Shown in pieces: positions 27,540-34,224 of a DNA stretch of 64,000 bases. The DNA lies in contig NZ_JADPJL010000005.1 in assembly GCF_023073415.1 (NCBI RefSeq), positions 372,001-436,000 of the forward strand. The letters are read 5' to 3'. Every line of letters starts with the position of its first letter. Position 1 is the stretch's first letter. The position numbers were made by a program, and so were the translations under genes. Origin of the DNA: Bradyrhizobium sp. 190 (lineage in GTDB: Bacteria > Pseudomonadota > Alphaproteobacteria > Rhizobiales > Xanthobacteraceae). The notes under the pieces were generated by a model. The model searched no databases. It was not told the DNA's origin and saw only the letters and a program-made list of their open reading frames with translations.

Positions 27540-27943
27540 TGCTGCGCCGTGATAACGAGCTTGTTTTCGACGGTGCCGGTTTCGCCCTGAACCTTGGCGC
27601 CGAGCGAAAGCTGCCAGCGGCCGGCCATGCCGAACGTCGCCTTGAACTTATAGGTTCCGGGTTCAGCGCCCGGCATCGGCAAGACCTTGGTAGCCATCTC
27701 CTGCATGCCGTCGGGCGCCATGTCCAGGCGGGTGGCGAAGATGACTGCGTCCGATACGGCCTTTCCCGTTTTCGTGTTCATCAAGCGGACCGTGAAGACC
27801 TTGTCTGGACCCGCCTGGACCGTCTGGTCGACCAGTTCGAACTTGTAGTCTTTGATATCAGCGAGAGCTGCCGAATTGAGGCTGCCAATTGCGGCAGCGA
27901 TCAGCGCCGCCTGTGCGGCGCGCGCGAAATTCAACGTTTTCAT
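27536..27943 (-). CDS. FixH-like exported protein
   Basis: A 135-residue protein with a signal peptide (AAQAALIAAAIGSLNSAALA) and a YtkA/FixH-like beta-domain: VDQTVQAGPDKVFTVRLMN, then ATRLDMAPDGMQEMATKVLP with several Met, and GTYKFKATFGMAGRWQL near the end. FixH-type domains occur in copper handling and cbb3 oxidase assembly. Here it is fused by stop-start overlap to a Cu/Ag efflux operon, so a periplasmic copper-binding role is plausible. The ATG at 27943 has GAGGG upstream; the frame opens at 27985 but that would precede the signal peptide. Confidence 0.8.
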   Translation of the reverse strand: MKTLNFARAAQAALIAAAIGSLNSAALADIKDYKFELVDQTVQAGPDKVFTVRLMNTKTGKAVSDAVIFATRLDMAPDGMQEMATKVLPMPGAEPGTYKFKATFGMAGRWQLSLGAKVQGETGTVENKLVITAQQ

Positions 27944-28035
27944 TTTCCGACCCTCGATTGTCCTGGCCTGCCGCAAGGGCGGCATGTGTCATCCGCGTGC
28001 TCAAGGCGCGCGGCAGCCACGGCGCCTGGGCGCCG

Positions 28036-28383
28036 TCAGGACAGGTTTCGAGGAGGGTGGTCGGGTGGAGGACGTTTGAGCCCGTCGGCGGGCATGTCGT
28101 CGAGAACCGAATGCGCCGTCCGGATCGCATGGCGCAGCGGTAGCGCCTCGGTCGGAGACCGGCCCGGCTGCGCCGTCTTGAGGGCGCAGATCGCCAGCAA
28201 AGGGCAATCCTGGCAATCCTTGCTATTCTGCTCGTCCGGGCAACACTGCATGTCCGCCGACATCGACGCCATGCCGACGGCCTCAGATGCTTTCAAGGAC
28301 GTGGGCGTCACCAAGGGCGCAAAAACGAGGTTGGCGATCACGGATATCGCCAGAAATCGGGCAATCAGTCGGCGCAGAACCAT
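28036..28383 (-). CDS. Cys-rich exported protein, first gene of the Cu/Ag operon
   Basis: A 115-residue protein with an N-terminal hydrophobic segment (IARFLAISVIANLVFAPLV) and a cluster of cysteines in MQCCPDEQNSKDCQDCPLL, followed by one more Cys. The C-terminus is polar (HAIRTAHSVLDDMP, PPDHPPRNLS). It is 92 bases upstream of the FixH-like gene on the same strand. The CC, CxxC and Met pattern suggests metal binding. I do not recognise a named family; a metallochaperone or sensor-like role in the operon is inference. Confidence 0.65.
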   Translation of the reverse strand: MVLRRLIARFLAISVIANLVFAPLVTPTSLKASEAVGMASMSADMQCCPDEQNSKDCQDCPLLAICALKTAQPGRSPTEALPLRHAIRTAHSVLDDMPADGLKRPPPDHPPRNLS

Positions 28384-28465
28384 TCCACACCCTGCCACGG
28401 CGGACAAAGGGATGGAAGTGGCGCCGCTTCACAAACCGCTCACGTTCGCGCGCTCTTACGCTGCA

Positions 28466-28506
28466 TCAGTTCTTCAGCACAATCCGCCCGACGACTTTCC
28501 CGGCGC
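28466..28506 (-). pseudogene. Remnant of a zinc alcohol dehydrogenase C-terminus
   Basis: Forty-one bases that translate to AGKVVGRIVLKN and a stop, matching the last residues of the intact alcohol dehydrogenase at 40762-41820. Nothing further upstream matches. One of three broken pieces of this gene family in the window. Confidence 0.6.
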
Positions 28507-28532
28507 TTGCCGCCGAACCTATGGCTATGACG

Positions 28533-28829
28533 CTAATCGCAGCGACGCTCCTTGCGCGTCACCATACGGCCGTCGCCGCGTTCAACCGTTGTAGTCACTG
28601 TGCGGCAGCGCTGTCCTTGGCCGATGGTAACGCCACCCGGGCCGACGCCGACGGTCGTGTCGCGGTCGTAGCGGTTGCGGTCCCTATCATAGCGGTCGTC
28701 CCGGTCCCGTCCGACCTGAACATCGACGCCTTGGGCCATCTTAACGCCTTGGGCGTTGGCCGGAATGGCAAGCGGGGTGGTTGTCAGTGCCGCTGCGGCT
28801 GCCGCCAAGGTAAGAGCGATCTTCATCAT
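28533..28829 (-). CDS. Exported protein with DRDRYDRD repeats
   Basis: A 98-residue exported protein. A signal peptide (ALTLAAAAAALTTTPLAIPANA) precedes a stretch rich in Asp, Arg and Tyr (VGRDRDDRYDRDRNRYDRD), a Gly-rich segment (VGVGPGGVTIGQGQRC) and a basic C-terminus ending RKERRCD. Two cysteines could form a disulfide. GGGAGGA lies about eight bases before the ATG at 28829, which decides the start over the longer frame from 28934. Family unknown; small secreted proteins of this composition are common in Bradyrhizobium. Confidence 0.7.
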   Translation of the reverse strand: MMKIALTLAAAAAALTTTPLAIPANAQGVKMAQGVDVQVGRDRDDRYDRDRNRYDRDTTVGVGPGGVTIGQGQRCRTVTTTVERGDGRMVTRKERRCD

Positions 28830-28955
28830 GTGGGAGTCCTCCCTTGAGCTTGAACCGGTGTAACGGGCGCAAGCGCTAACCGTTCCACTGGCCGATCGGG
28901 GAGGTTTGGGCCGATCGAACGGTTCCATCCGCACCGATCATAGTTCGGCCTGGAT

Positions 28956-29068
28956 ATGCAGAAAGAGACGGAATTAAAGGCCGTGCCGAGCTGGGACCGC
29001 AAGGGGACCTGGAGCCTGTCACCAAGAACTGGCGGCTGACGTTTCGGATCGACCATCCCGGTGGGTTC
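28956..29068 (+). pseudogene. Decayed HigB-type toxin fragment
   Basis: Remnant of a RelE/HigB-like toxin gene. The first frame gives WDRKGTWSL and stops at 29039; the next frame gives VTKNWRLTFRID. Together they reproduce the end of HigB toxins (RKGTWSL-TVTKNWRLTFRI) split by a frameshift. After FRID the sequence passes straight into HigA coding sequence (HPGGFVKSE), with the HigB C-terminus and the usual intergenic bases missing. The toxin N-terminus is absent. Confidence 0.6.
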
Positions 29069-29344
29069 GTGAAGAGCGAGACCGTCGAGGCGCTCGACCT
29101 CTCGGTGACCGACGCCGCCAAGGCGCTGGGTGTGACCCGTCCCGCGCTCTCGACGCTGCTCAAGGAGCGCGCGGTACTATCGTCTGAAATGGCGTTGCGC
29201 ATCGAGAAGGCGTTCGGCGTATCCATGGATACGTTGATGCGCATGCAAAATAGCTACGACATTGCGCAGGCGCGTCGCCGTGCCGGGAAGATCAAGGTTG
29301 CGCGGTTTCGCAAGGTTGGCGATCCGGGCCCGGCGCTCGCGTGA
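29069..29344 (+). CDS. higA: HigA family antitoxin, module lacking functional toxin
   Basis: A 91-residue XRE/HigA-type antitoxin. The helix-turn-helix lies in VTDAAKALGVTRPALSTLL, followed by the family segments LSSEMALRIEKAFGVSMDTL and MQNSYDIAQARRRAGK. It would bind the higBA promoter. The start is a GTG; the frame is open upstream through toxin-derived sequence, and the usual HigA N-terminus (HPGEF-type) appears as HPGGF just before this GTG. Because the toxin gene is broken, this is probably an orphan or a decaying antitoxin. Confidence 0.75.
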   Translation: MKSETVEALDLSVTDAAKALGVTRPALSTLLKERAVLSSEMALRIEKAFGVSMDTLMRMQNSYDIAQARRRAGKIKVARFRKVGDPGPALA

Positions 29345-29666
29345 TCGGATGAGAATGATCCGCCTGCACGACAGATTTCGTAAAGTCTTGAATTACACAT
29401 TACGGAATTCCGGTGACAGCCCGTAGGGCGGATTGGAGCCGAAGGCGTAATCCGCCGCTTGGTTGCAGCAAACTGTACTGCAACACGACACCGATGCCAC
29501 AATGACTTCATGAACTTGCGCCTTGGTCGAAACGGCGGATTACGCCTTGCTGATCCGCCCTACGATCTGGGTCTCTAAGTGCACCAGAAACCGCCGTGGG
29601 GTTGGCGGTTGGGGGTGGCCCCAGCTCGATCATAGACCGAGAGGGGCCACGTTAGAGGTTGGACCT
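29345..29666. other. Non-coding stretch after higA
   Basis: About 320 bases with no credible gene. It contains a pair of inverted copies of a GTAGGGCGGAT repeat (listed separately) and nothing else recognised. Confidence 0.5.
29423..29563. repeat. Inverted pair of a GTAGGGCGGAT...GGCGTAATCCGCC repeat
   Basis: The left copy (29423-29456) starts GTAGGGCGGATT and ends GGCGTAATCCGCC; the right copy (29534-29563) is its inexact reverse complement, starting GGCGGATTACGCCTT and ending GATCCGCCCTAC. About 77 bases separate them. Each copy is itself partly palindromic, as in REP-type extragenic elements; sequences like this are frequent in Bradyrhizobium intergenic DNA. Confidence 0.65.
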
Positions 29667-29765
29667 TCAAGCCTTGAAGAAGGTCGCAAGATAGAGCACG
29701 GCAGCCAAAACGACCGTGATACCGATGACCGTTAAGGCTGCCTGTTTAGTTGAAACGTCGCGCAT
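29667..29765 (-). CDS. Small membrane peptide (32 aa)
   Basis: A 32-residue frame with an excellent ribosome binding site, GGAGG, seven bases before the ATG at 29765. The product has a short polar N-terminus (MRDVSTKQAA) and one hydrophobic helix (LTVIGITVVLAAVLYLATFF) ending in KA. It lies 13 bases after the Rnk-like gene on the same strand, so it is probably the last cistron of that operon. Function unknown. Confidence 0.65.
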   Translation of the reverse strand: MRDVSTKQAALTVIGITVVLAAVLYLATFFKA

Positions 29766-29778
29766 ATCGACGCCTCCT

Positions 29779-30192
29779 TCAGTTGGACACGCCTAGTATC
29801 GTCAAGCACCGCTTGTTGTGACCCGGCGTTTGAAACTCGATGGCTTGGCCAATCGACAGGCCGATCAACGCAGCTCCGACCGGCGTAAGAACCGAGACGC
29901 GCTTTAGCGTTATGTCCGCTTCGTGCGGATACACCAACACCACGTCCCGGACTTCACCGGTCTTGTCATCGCAGTACCGGACCTGCGAGCCCATGCGGAC
30001 CACGCCGCGCAGATCGGAATTGTCCGCCACCACGCTTGCACGCTCCATCTCCTGTGAAAGGAAATGGGCCACGCGCGGGAAGAGCATCGCGCTCGAACTG
30101 GCCAGGGCGTTTAGACGCCTAGCCTCATCCTCCATCACCGTGATGGGCGGCAATGCGATTTCAGGCTTGCTCTTGCGATCAGTCTTTCTCAT
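29779..30192 (-). CDS. Rnk/GreA C-terminal-domain protein (nucleoside diphosphate kinase regulator type)
   Basis: A 137-residue protein of the Rnk family, which shares the GreA/GreB C-terminal fold and binds RNA polymerase. A short N-terminal helical region (PPITVMEDEARRLNALA) precedes the domain: VVRMGSQVRYCDDKTGEVRD, then LVYPHEADITLKRVSVLTPV and GAALIGLSIGQAIEF. It lacks the long coiled coil of GreA. The ATG at 30192 has AGGAGA eight bases upstream. A second, diverged relative lies 16 bases upstream on the same strand. A role in tuning transcription under stress is plausible. Confidence 0.82.
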   Translation of the reverse strand: MRKTDRKSKPEIALPPITVMEDEARRLNALASSSAMLFPRVAHFLSQEMERASVVADNSDLRGVVRMGSQVRYCDDKTGEVRDVVLVYPHEADITLKRVSVLTPVGAALIGLSIGQAIEFQTPGHNKRCLTILGVSN

Positions 30193-30208
30193 TACCTTCT
30201 CTCCTTTC

Positions 30209-30694
30209 CTAGGCGGCTGTGGGTTCCGGATCATCGTCATCAAAGAGCTCTTTGCCCTTGACCAGCGGATTGCAAAACAGAGCCCTGACAACATCATTCG
30301 GATCACCTCGACTGACGCGTTCGATCCTGACGACGTTGGTGCGCCCAGCGGTGAAGAAGGGGATTTCGCTTCCGACCTTCAGCCCCACCAACGCTGCGCC
30401 CAACGGTGACATCACGGGGATTTGGGTTCGCCCGGACGTGTAGTCTTCGGGGTACACCAGTTGCCTCGTCTCGCGAGGGAAGTCCCAGGTGATCCAGAAC
30501 GTCACCCACGAACCCATGGTGACAATGCTGTCCAATCTGGCTGCGCGATCAGGGACGATTTCCGCACGGTTGATCTCACTCAACAGAAAACGTGCGTCCA
30601 CGTCGCCGTGATCTGCGCCCACCTGCGCGATCCGTTCCAAGCGGCGATGGTCAGACGCCGGAAGAGTGACGTCCGGGATAGAGGGGTTGTTCAC
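30209..30694 (-). CDS. Second GreA/Rnk-type protein
   Basis: A 161-residue diverged relative of the following gene. The GreA/Rnk domain is seen in IVTMGSWVTFWITWDFPRET, then LVYPEDYTSGRTQIPVMSPL and GAALVGLKVGSEIPFF. The C-terminus ends in an acidic run (ELFDDDDPEP). A GTG start at 30694 has AAGGAGG with six-base spacing and was preferred over the frame start at 30742. With its neighbour and a 32-residue membrane peptide it forms a compact operon. Whether it binds RNA polymerase is unknown. Confidence 0.78.
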   Translation of the reverse strand: MNNPSIPDVTLPASDHRRLERIAQVGADHGDVDARFLLSEINRAEIVPDRAARLDSIVTMGSWVTFWITWDFPRETRQLVYPEDYTSGRTQIPVMSPLGAALVGLKVGSEIPFFTAGRTNVVRIERVSRGDPNDVVRALFCNPLVKGKELFDDDDPEPTAA

Positions 30695-30938
30695 GACATG
30701 CCTCCTTGTTTGGGCTTTCCTCGCGGGAGAGCCACACACCAAATCTGTTTGATGAAGGAAGGGGGTATCCGGACGGCACCAACTACCGTCCGCCTAAACT
30801 CCTGCTTGGAGGAGTCCGGCGTGCAAGCAACGCCGCGCGATGCGCGGATCGATGTCGAGAACGTTTATCATGTCGTGACGACCATAGGACCTTCCGCCGT
30901 GCCATGTATCGCGACCAAAGAGCGCACATCCCACATCG

Positions 30939-31059
30939 CAGATCGCTGCATTTTGGAGATTTCGCTTGCGAGAACCCGGGGGCCATTTGCCAGGTTGACG
31001 GTTGTCTGCACACATCTATCTGGAGTCGGGCAGCCGGGCGCGACTCGTCTTCAGCACTT
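30939..31059. repeat. 121-bp direct repeat, copy A
   Basis: It has the same length as copy B at 39546-39666 and differs at 11 positions by my alignment (about 91 percent identity). It starts CAGATCGCTGCA and ends GTCTTCAGCACTT. Neither copy has a convincing frame. Both copies lie beside alcohol dehydrogenase remnants. Confidence 0.8.
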
Positions 31060-31082
31060 CGCAATGAGGCGAGCGAACCGCC

Positions 31083-31214
31083 TCAGTTCTTCAGAACGAT
31101 CCGCCCGACGACTTTCCCGGCCCGCAACTCATCAATCCATTTCTGAACATCCGCCATCGGCTCTTCCTTCATCGGCGTCGGCTTGATCTTGCCGGCGCGG
31201 GCGAGCGCCATCAT
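31083..31214 (-). pseudogene. Remnant of alcohol dehydrogenase C-terminus (43 codons)
   Basis: Reads MMALARAGKIKPTPMKEEPM followed by ADVQKWIDELRAGKVVGRIV and LKN, nearly identical to the last 43 residues of the alcohol dehydrogenase at 40762-41820. The rest of the gene is missing. Bases just beyond its stop (CGCAATGAGGCGAGCGAACC) also match those beyond the intact gene, so the whole 3' end was duplicated. Confidence 0.8.
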
Positions 31215-31300
31215 CCGCGGCCGCAGGCTAGGCGATCTCGCCGTGGCGCGTTATTCTTGTTCCACCCCACGTTGTCTCGGCTGCAACAAACTGGTGACCC

Positions 31301-32047
31301 ATGGACAGCGATCCCTCACAGATTCCGGTTGAGCCAATTCCATTCGAACACGGCCTGATCCACTTTGCGGAGAGCCTCAGAGGACGAGCCAAGATCGTCG
31401 CTATCGGCTCGTCGTCGACGGTAGGCCACGGCAATATCAAGCCTTATCCGGAGCGGCTGCTGTCGTTTCTTCAGGCCCAATATCCGAATGCCAAGATCAC
31501 CATGGTCAACCAGGGAATCGGCGGCCAGGAAGCGCCGATCGAGTTTCAGCGGTTCGATACCGACGTCATCGCCGAGAAGCCCGATCTGGTGATCTGGCAG
31601 GTCGGAACGAATGCGATCTGGCAAAGGCCGGACCTGAAGCCTCCACCTCCTTCCTTCGACGAGACCACCAGCGCCATCCACGATGGCCTCATCAAACTGC
31701 GCAACCAGACGCAGGCCGACGTCATCCTGATGGACCTCCAATATGTGCCGGCCGTGCTGACCCCGGCAAAGAAGGACAAGGCGATCGCGATGGTCGAGGC
31801 GATCAGCGAACTGGCGCGGGACGCCGGCGTCAATGTGTTCCGCCGCTTCGCATTCATGAAGGGCTTGAAAGAAGTCGAACAGGTCTCGTTCGACCGGATG
31901 GTTGACCCGACGGATGAGCACAGGCTGCACGACGGCGACTGGACCACGCATCGTGTCGCGTGGGCGATGAGGCTCGCGATCGTCGGCGGCGTCGAGAAGG
32001 CACGGTTATCGGTAGCCGTGCCTACGCGACCATCACCGGCAAGTTAA
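31301..32047 (+). CDS. SGNH/GDSL-family hydrolase
   Basis: Probable esterase or lipase of 248 residues. Block I is VAIGSSSTVGHG at about residues 33-44, a GSSST version of GDSL with the nucleophile near Ser38. Block II follows as NQGIGGQEA, block III as WQVGTNAIW, and the C-terminal Asp/His block is in DPTDEHRLHDGDW. No signal peptide is seen, so it may be cytoplasmic. Substrate unknown. It stands alone between a repeat-rich region and a DUF6894 gene on the other strand. Confidence 0.85.
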   Translation: MDSDPSQIPVEPIPFEHGLIHFAESLRGRAKIVAIGSSSTVGHGNIKPYPERLLSFLQAQYPNAKITMVNQGIGGQEAPIEFQRFDTDVIAEKPDLVIWQVGTNAIWQRPDLKPPPPSFDETTSAIHDGLIKLRNQTQADVILMDLQYVPAVLTPAKKDKAIAMVEAISELARDAGVNVFRRFAFMKGLKEVEQVSFDRMVDPTDEHRLHDGDWTTHRVAWAMRLAIVGGVEKARLSVAVPTRPSPAS

Positions 32048-32104
32048 GCGCACTGTCACCGCAATTCGCAATATCGCGCGCTCATCGTGCACGATGGGAC
32101 GAGT

Positions 32105-32329
32105 TCATCCGCGGCCGACAAGATCGACCGGAGTACGGTAGAACTCGTTACTGTCTTCGTCGGTAACGCGCACGGCACATCCTGTCGAACACAGCTCGGG
32201 ACGAACGATGCAAAGCTCGCTCGCGAGGCTATCGGCTTTATCGATCGCGTAATCTGTGTTTTCGAGGATCATGCCGCCCTGGTTTTTGAAGTCCGTGCCG
32301 ACGACGAGATCAAAATTGAAGTATGGCAT
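32105..32329 (-). CDS. DUF6894 family small protein
   Basis: A 74-residue protein starting MPYFNFDLVVGTDFKNQGG, with the aromatic N-terminus (xYFxFxL) and a C-terminal strand (CAVRVTDEDSNEFYRTPV) typical of DUF6894 proteins of rhizobia. Three cysteines are present. AGGGGGC precedes the ATG at 32329, so the longer frame from 32542 is rejected. A second family member is at 57647-57883. Function unknown. Confidence 0.7.
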   Translation of the reverse strand: MPYFNFDLVVGTDFKNQGGMILENTDYAIDKADSLASELCIVRPELCSTGCAVRVTDEDSNEFYRTPVDLVGRG

Positions 32330-32715
32330 TCGAGCCCCCTGCCAAATTCCAACTGCATGGAATCTAACCTGAGTCTGGTTGGTTCCTTCATTACAACTCT
32401 GCTTGCGACATCTGATTGCGGTCGCCTGTTGCGTTTCGGTATCGCGACCACACCATCGAGTGCACATTGACGATGCACCTGCGCCATCGCTGTGGTTGCA
32501 GAAGCCTGTCTGCGAAAATCGTTCTCGATTCGAAAAACGCACAGCGCCTTAAAGCGATGGTCAGCGTTCCGTGGAATTACGGTGACGCCTCACGTTCCAT
32601 CTCACGCAGAGGTGTTGGAACTGCAGGGAACAGGGGGAACAAGCTGCTTTCGACAGCGCTTGTCCGTCGTCCGCTTGCTCGGGCGAATCTTCATACAAGC
32701 GATGGAGTAATCCTG
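32330..32715. other. Divergent intergenic region
   Basis: About 385 bases between a leftward DUF6894 gene and a rightward exported protein. Long frames here are not convincing. No repeat, RNA gene or clear promoter was identified. Confidence 0.4.
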
Positions 32716-33090
32716 ATGAGACGATTGTCGCTGGCCCTGGGCCTCTTGGCTGCGTGCGCCGCCACTGGCGCCTCGGCCGAAACGGTCAACCTGACCGGCA
32801 CCTACCGGTGCATCCAAATGTGCCGGAGCGGCATGCTCGGCGCGCCCACCTTCGTCACGCAGAACGGCGACTCCGTGAACCTCACGACGGAAACGGGTGA
32901 GTCCTACCGGGCCTGGCCCGACTGGAGCGCGCCCTACAGCCGAATCTGGATCGATGCGCGCGACGAGGGCGCTGTCTATTCGCCCGATGGCATGCGCATT
33001 CAGTTCGATGATGGCCGCGTCTGGCAGCGCGACATCGGCCCGCCGCCGCGCGTGGCGTTCCGCCGCGCGCCCGTGGTCTACAGCAGGTAG
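32716..33090 (+). CDS. Small exported protein (124 aa)
   Basis: A 124-residue protein with a signal peptide (LSLALGLLAACAATGASAET) and a compact domain: NLTGTYRCIQMCRSGMLGAP, then VNLTTETGESYRAWPDWSAP and WQRDIGPPPRV. Two cysteines (CIQMC) could form a disulfide or bind a metal. The ATG at 32716 begins the signal peptide; the frame opens 300 bases earlier without coding character. No family name is recognised. A strong hairpin follows seven bases after the stop. Confidence 0.72.
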   Translation: MRRLSLALGLLAACAATGASAETVNLTGTYRCIQMCRSGMLGAPTFVTQNGDSVNLTTETGESYRAWPDWSAPYSRIWIDARDEGAVYSPDGMRIQFDDGRVWQRDIGPPPRVAFRRAPVVYSR

Positions 33091-33096
33091 TTTCAA

Positions 33097-33127
33097 GGTG
33101 GGCACGGCGCTTCGCGCCGTGCCCACC
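33097..33127. terminator. Strong hairpin after the 124-aa exported protein
   Basis: Perfect 13-base stem GGTGGGCACGGCG / CGCCGTGCCCACC with the loop CTTCG, starting seven bases after the stop codon. No T-run follows, so termination would depend on stem strength; elements of this kind are also scattered as repeats in Bradyrhizobium genomes. Confidence 0.6.
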
Positions 33128-33276
33128 TCTCAGGCCATTTCGACGAAAGCAACTCGACGGGAAGCTATCGGAATCAAAAGGACGGAGCGGACCGAACGCA
33201 GCGTCATTGCAATGACGCGAGCGCACCGCCTCACGTACCACCGACAATTCTCATCTCAGTTGGTGTGAGCAACGCT

Positions 33277-34149
33277 CTATCGCTTCTCCCAAACCGACCC
33301 GGCGCCGAACGCGGCCCGGTAGATCGTCCAATACACGGCGCCGACCAGGACGGAGCCGCCCACGATATTGCCAAGGGTGACCGGAACGAGGTTGTGGACG
33401 ATTCCGGATAACGTGATCGCGGAGGCGTCGAAACCGTTGGGAATCTTGCCCGTGATGGTCAACAGCCAGGCCAGCGGCAGGAAATACATGTTGGCGACGC
33501 AGTGCTCGAAGCCGGCGGCGATGAAAGCCGAGACCGGCAATATCAGCGCGACGATCTTGTCGGTGACCGACCGCCCGGCATAGGCAAGCCAAACCGCCAG
33601 GCAGACAAGCACGTTGCACAGGATGCCTTTGACAAAGAGCGTCAAGACATCAGGCTGAATCTTTGCGACGGCGGTGTTCAATATCGACAAGCCGATCCGG
33701 CCGCCGTTCATGTCGAGGTGATGGGAAAGAAAAACCAGGACGGCAAGGCCGAGCGCACCCACCAAATTGCCGAGGTAGACGATGAGCCAATTGAGCAGCA
33801 TCTCTCTGGTCGTGACTTTCCGGCTTGCCCACGCCATCACGATCAGGTTGTTGCCCGTAAACAGCTCGGCGCCTCCGACGAGCACCAGCGCGAGGCCGAG
33901 CGAAAACACCAGGCCGCCGAGCACGCGGACCGTAGCGAAGCTCAGCTCCGGGTCGCTGGCGACGATGGTGTAGTAGAGCGCCCCAAGCCCGATGCTGCCG
34001 CCCGCCACGACCGCAAGCATGAACGACGCGAGATACGGCAATCTCGCCTTCTTGACCCCGACTTTCTCAACGGCTTCCTTGATCTCGGCGGGACTGTAGG
34101 CATTCGAATTGAACACGGGCGGTTGCGGCGCGGGTGCTCGGTCGTCCAT
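33277..34149 (-). CDS. Formate/nitrite transporter family channel (FocA-type)
   Basis: Pentameric inner-membrane channel of 290 residues with six hydrophobic segments. It has the family features VEKVGVKKARLPYLASFML at the first helix, FTGNNLIVMAWASRKVT and NWLIVYLGNLVGALG in the middle, and the segment containing SAFIAAGFEHCVANMYFLPL, where the channel histidine sits. The ATG at 34149 has GGAGGAG ten bases upstream. It is followed upstream by an AspT-like antiporter and pflAB on the same strand, so formate produced by pyruvate formate-lyase is the likely cargo. Confidence 0.9.
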   Translation of the reverse strand: MDDRAPAPQPPVFNSNAYSPAEIKEAVEKVGVKKARLPYLASFMLAVVAGGSIGLGALYYTIVASDPELSFATVRVLGGLVFSLGLALVLVGGAELFTGNNLIVMAWASRKVTTREMLLNWLIVYLGNLVGALGLAVLVFLSHHLDMNGGRIGLSILNTAVAKIQPDVLTLFVKGILCNVLVCLAVWLAYAGRSVTDKIVALILPVSAFIAAGFEHCVANMYFLPLAWLLTITGKIPNGFDASAITLSGIVHNLVPVTLGNIVGGSVLVGAVYWTIYRAAFGAGSVWEKR

Positions 34150-34224
34150 CCTGCATCTCCTCCGTAACCTGCCTCGGCTATCCACGTCGGCTGCCGCACG
34201 ACAGCGGAAAGCCGCAGCCGCCGG

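Larger units (their letters stand above)
30743..31300. other. Non-coding stretch with repeat copy A and a gene remnant
   Basis: About 560 bases without an intact gene. It holds copy A of a 121-bp repeat (30939-31059) and, 24 bases further, the 3' remnant of an alcohol dehydrogenase gene (31083-31214). Both are listed separately. Confidence 0.6.

Noticed and set aside
29523..29735. Plus-strand frame of 70 codons
   Set aside because: It begins in the inverted repeat and has no coding character; the credible gene here is the opposite-strand 32-residue peptide.
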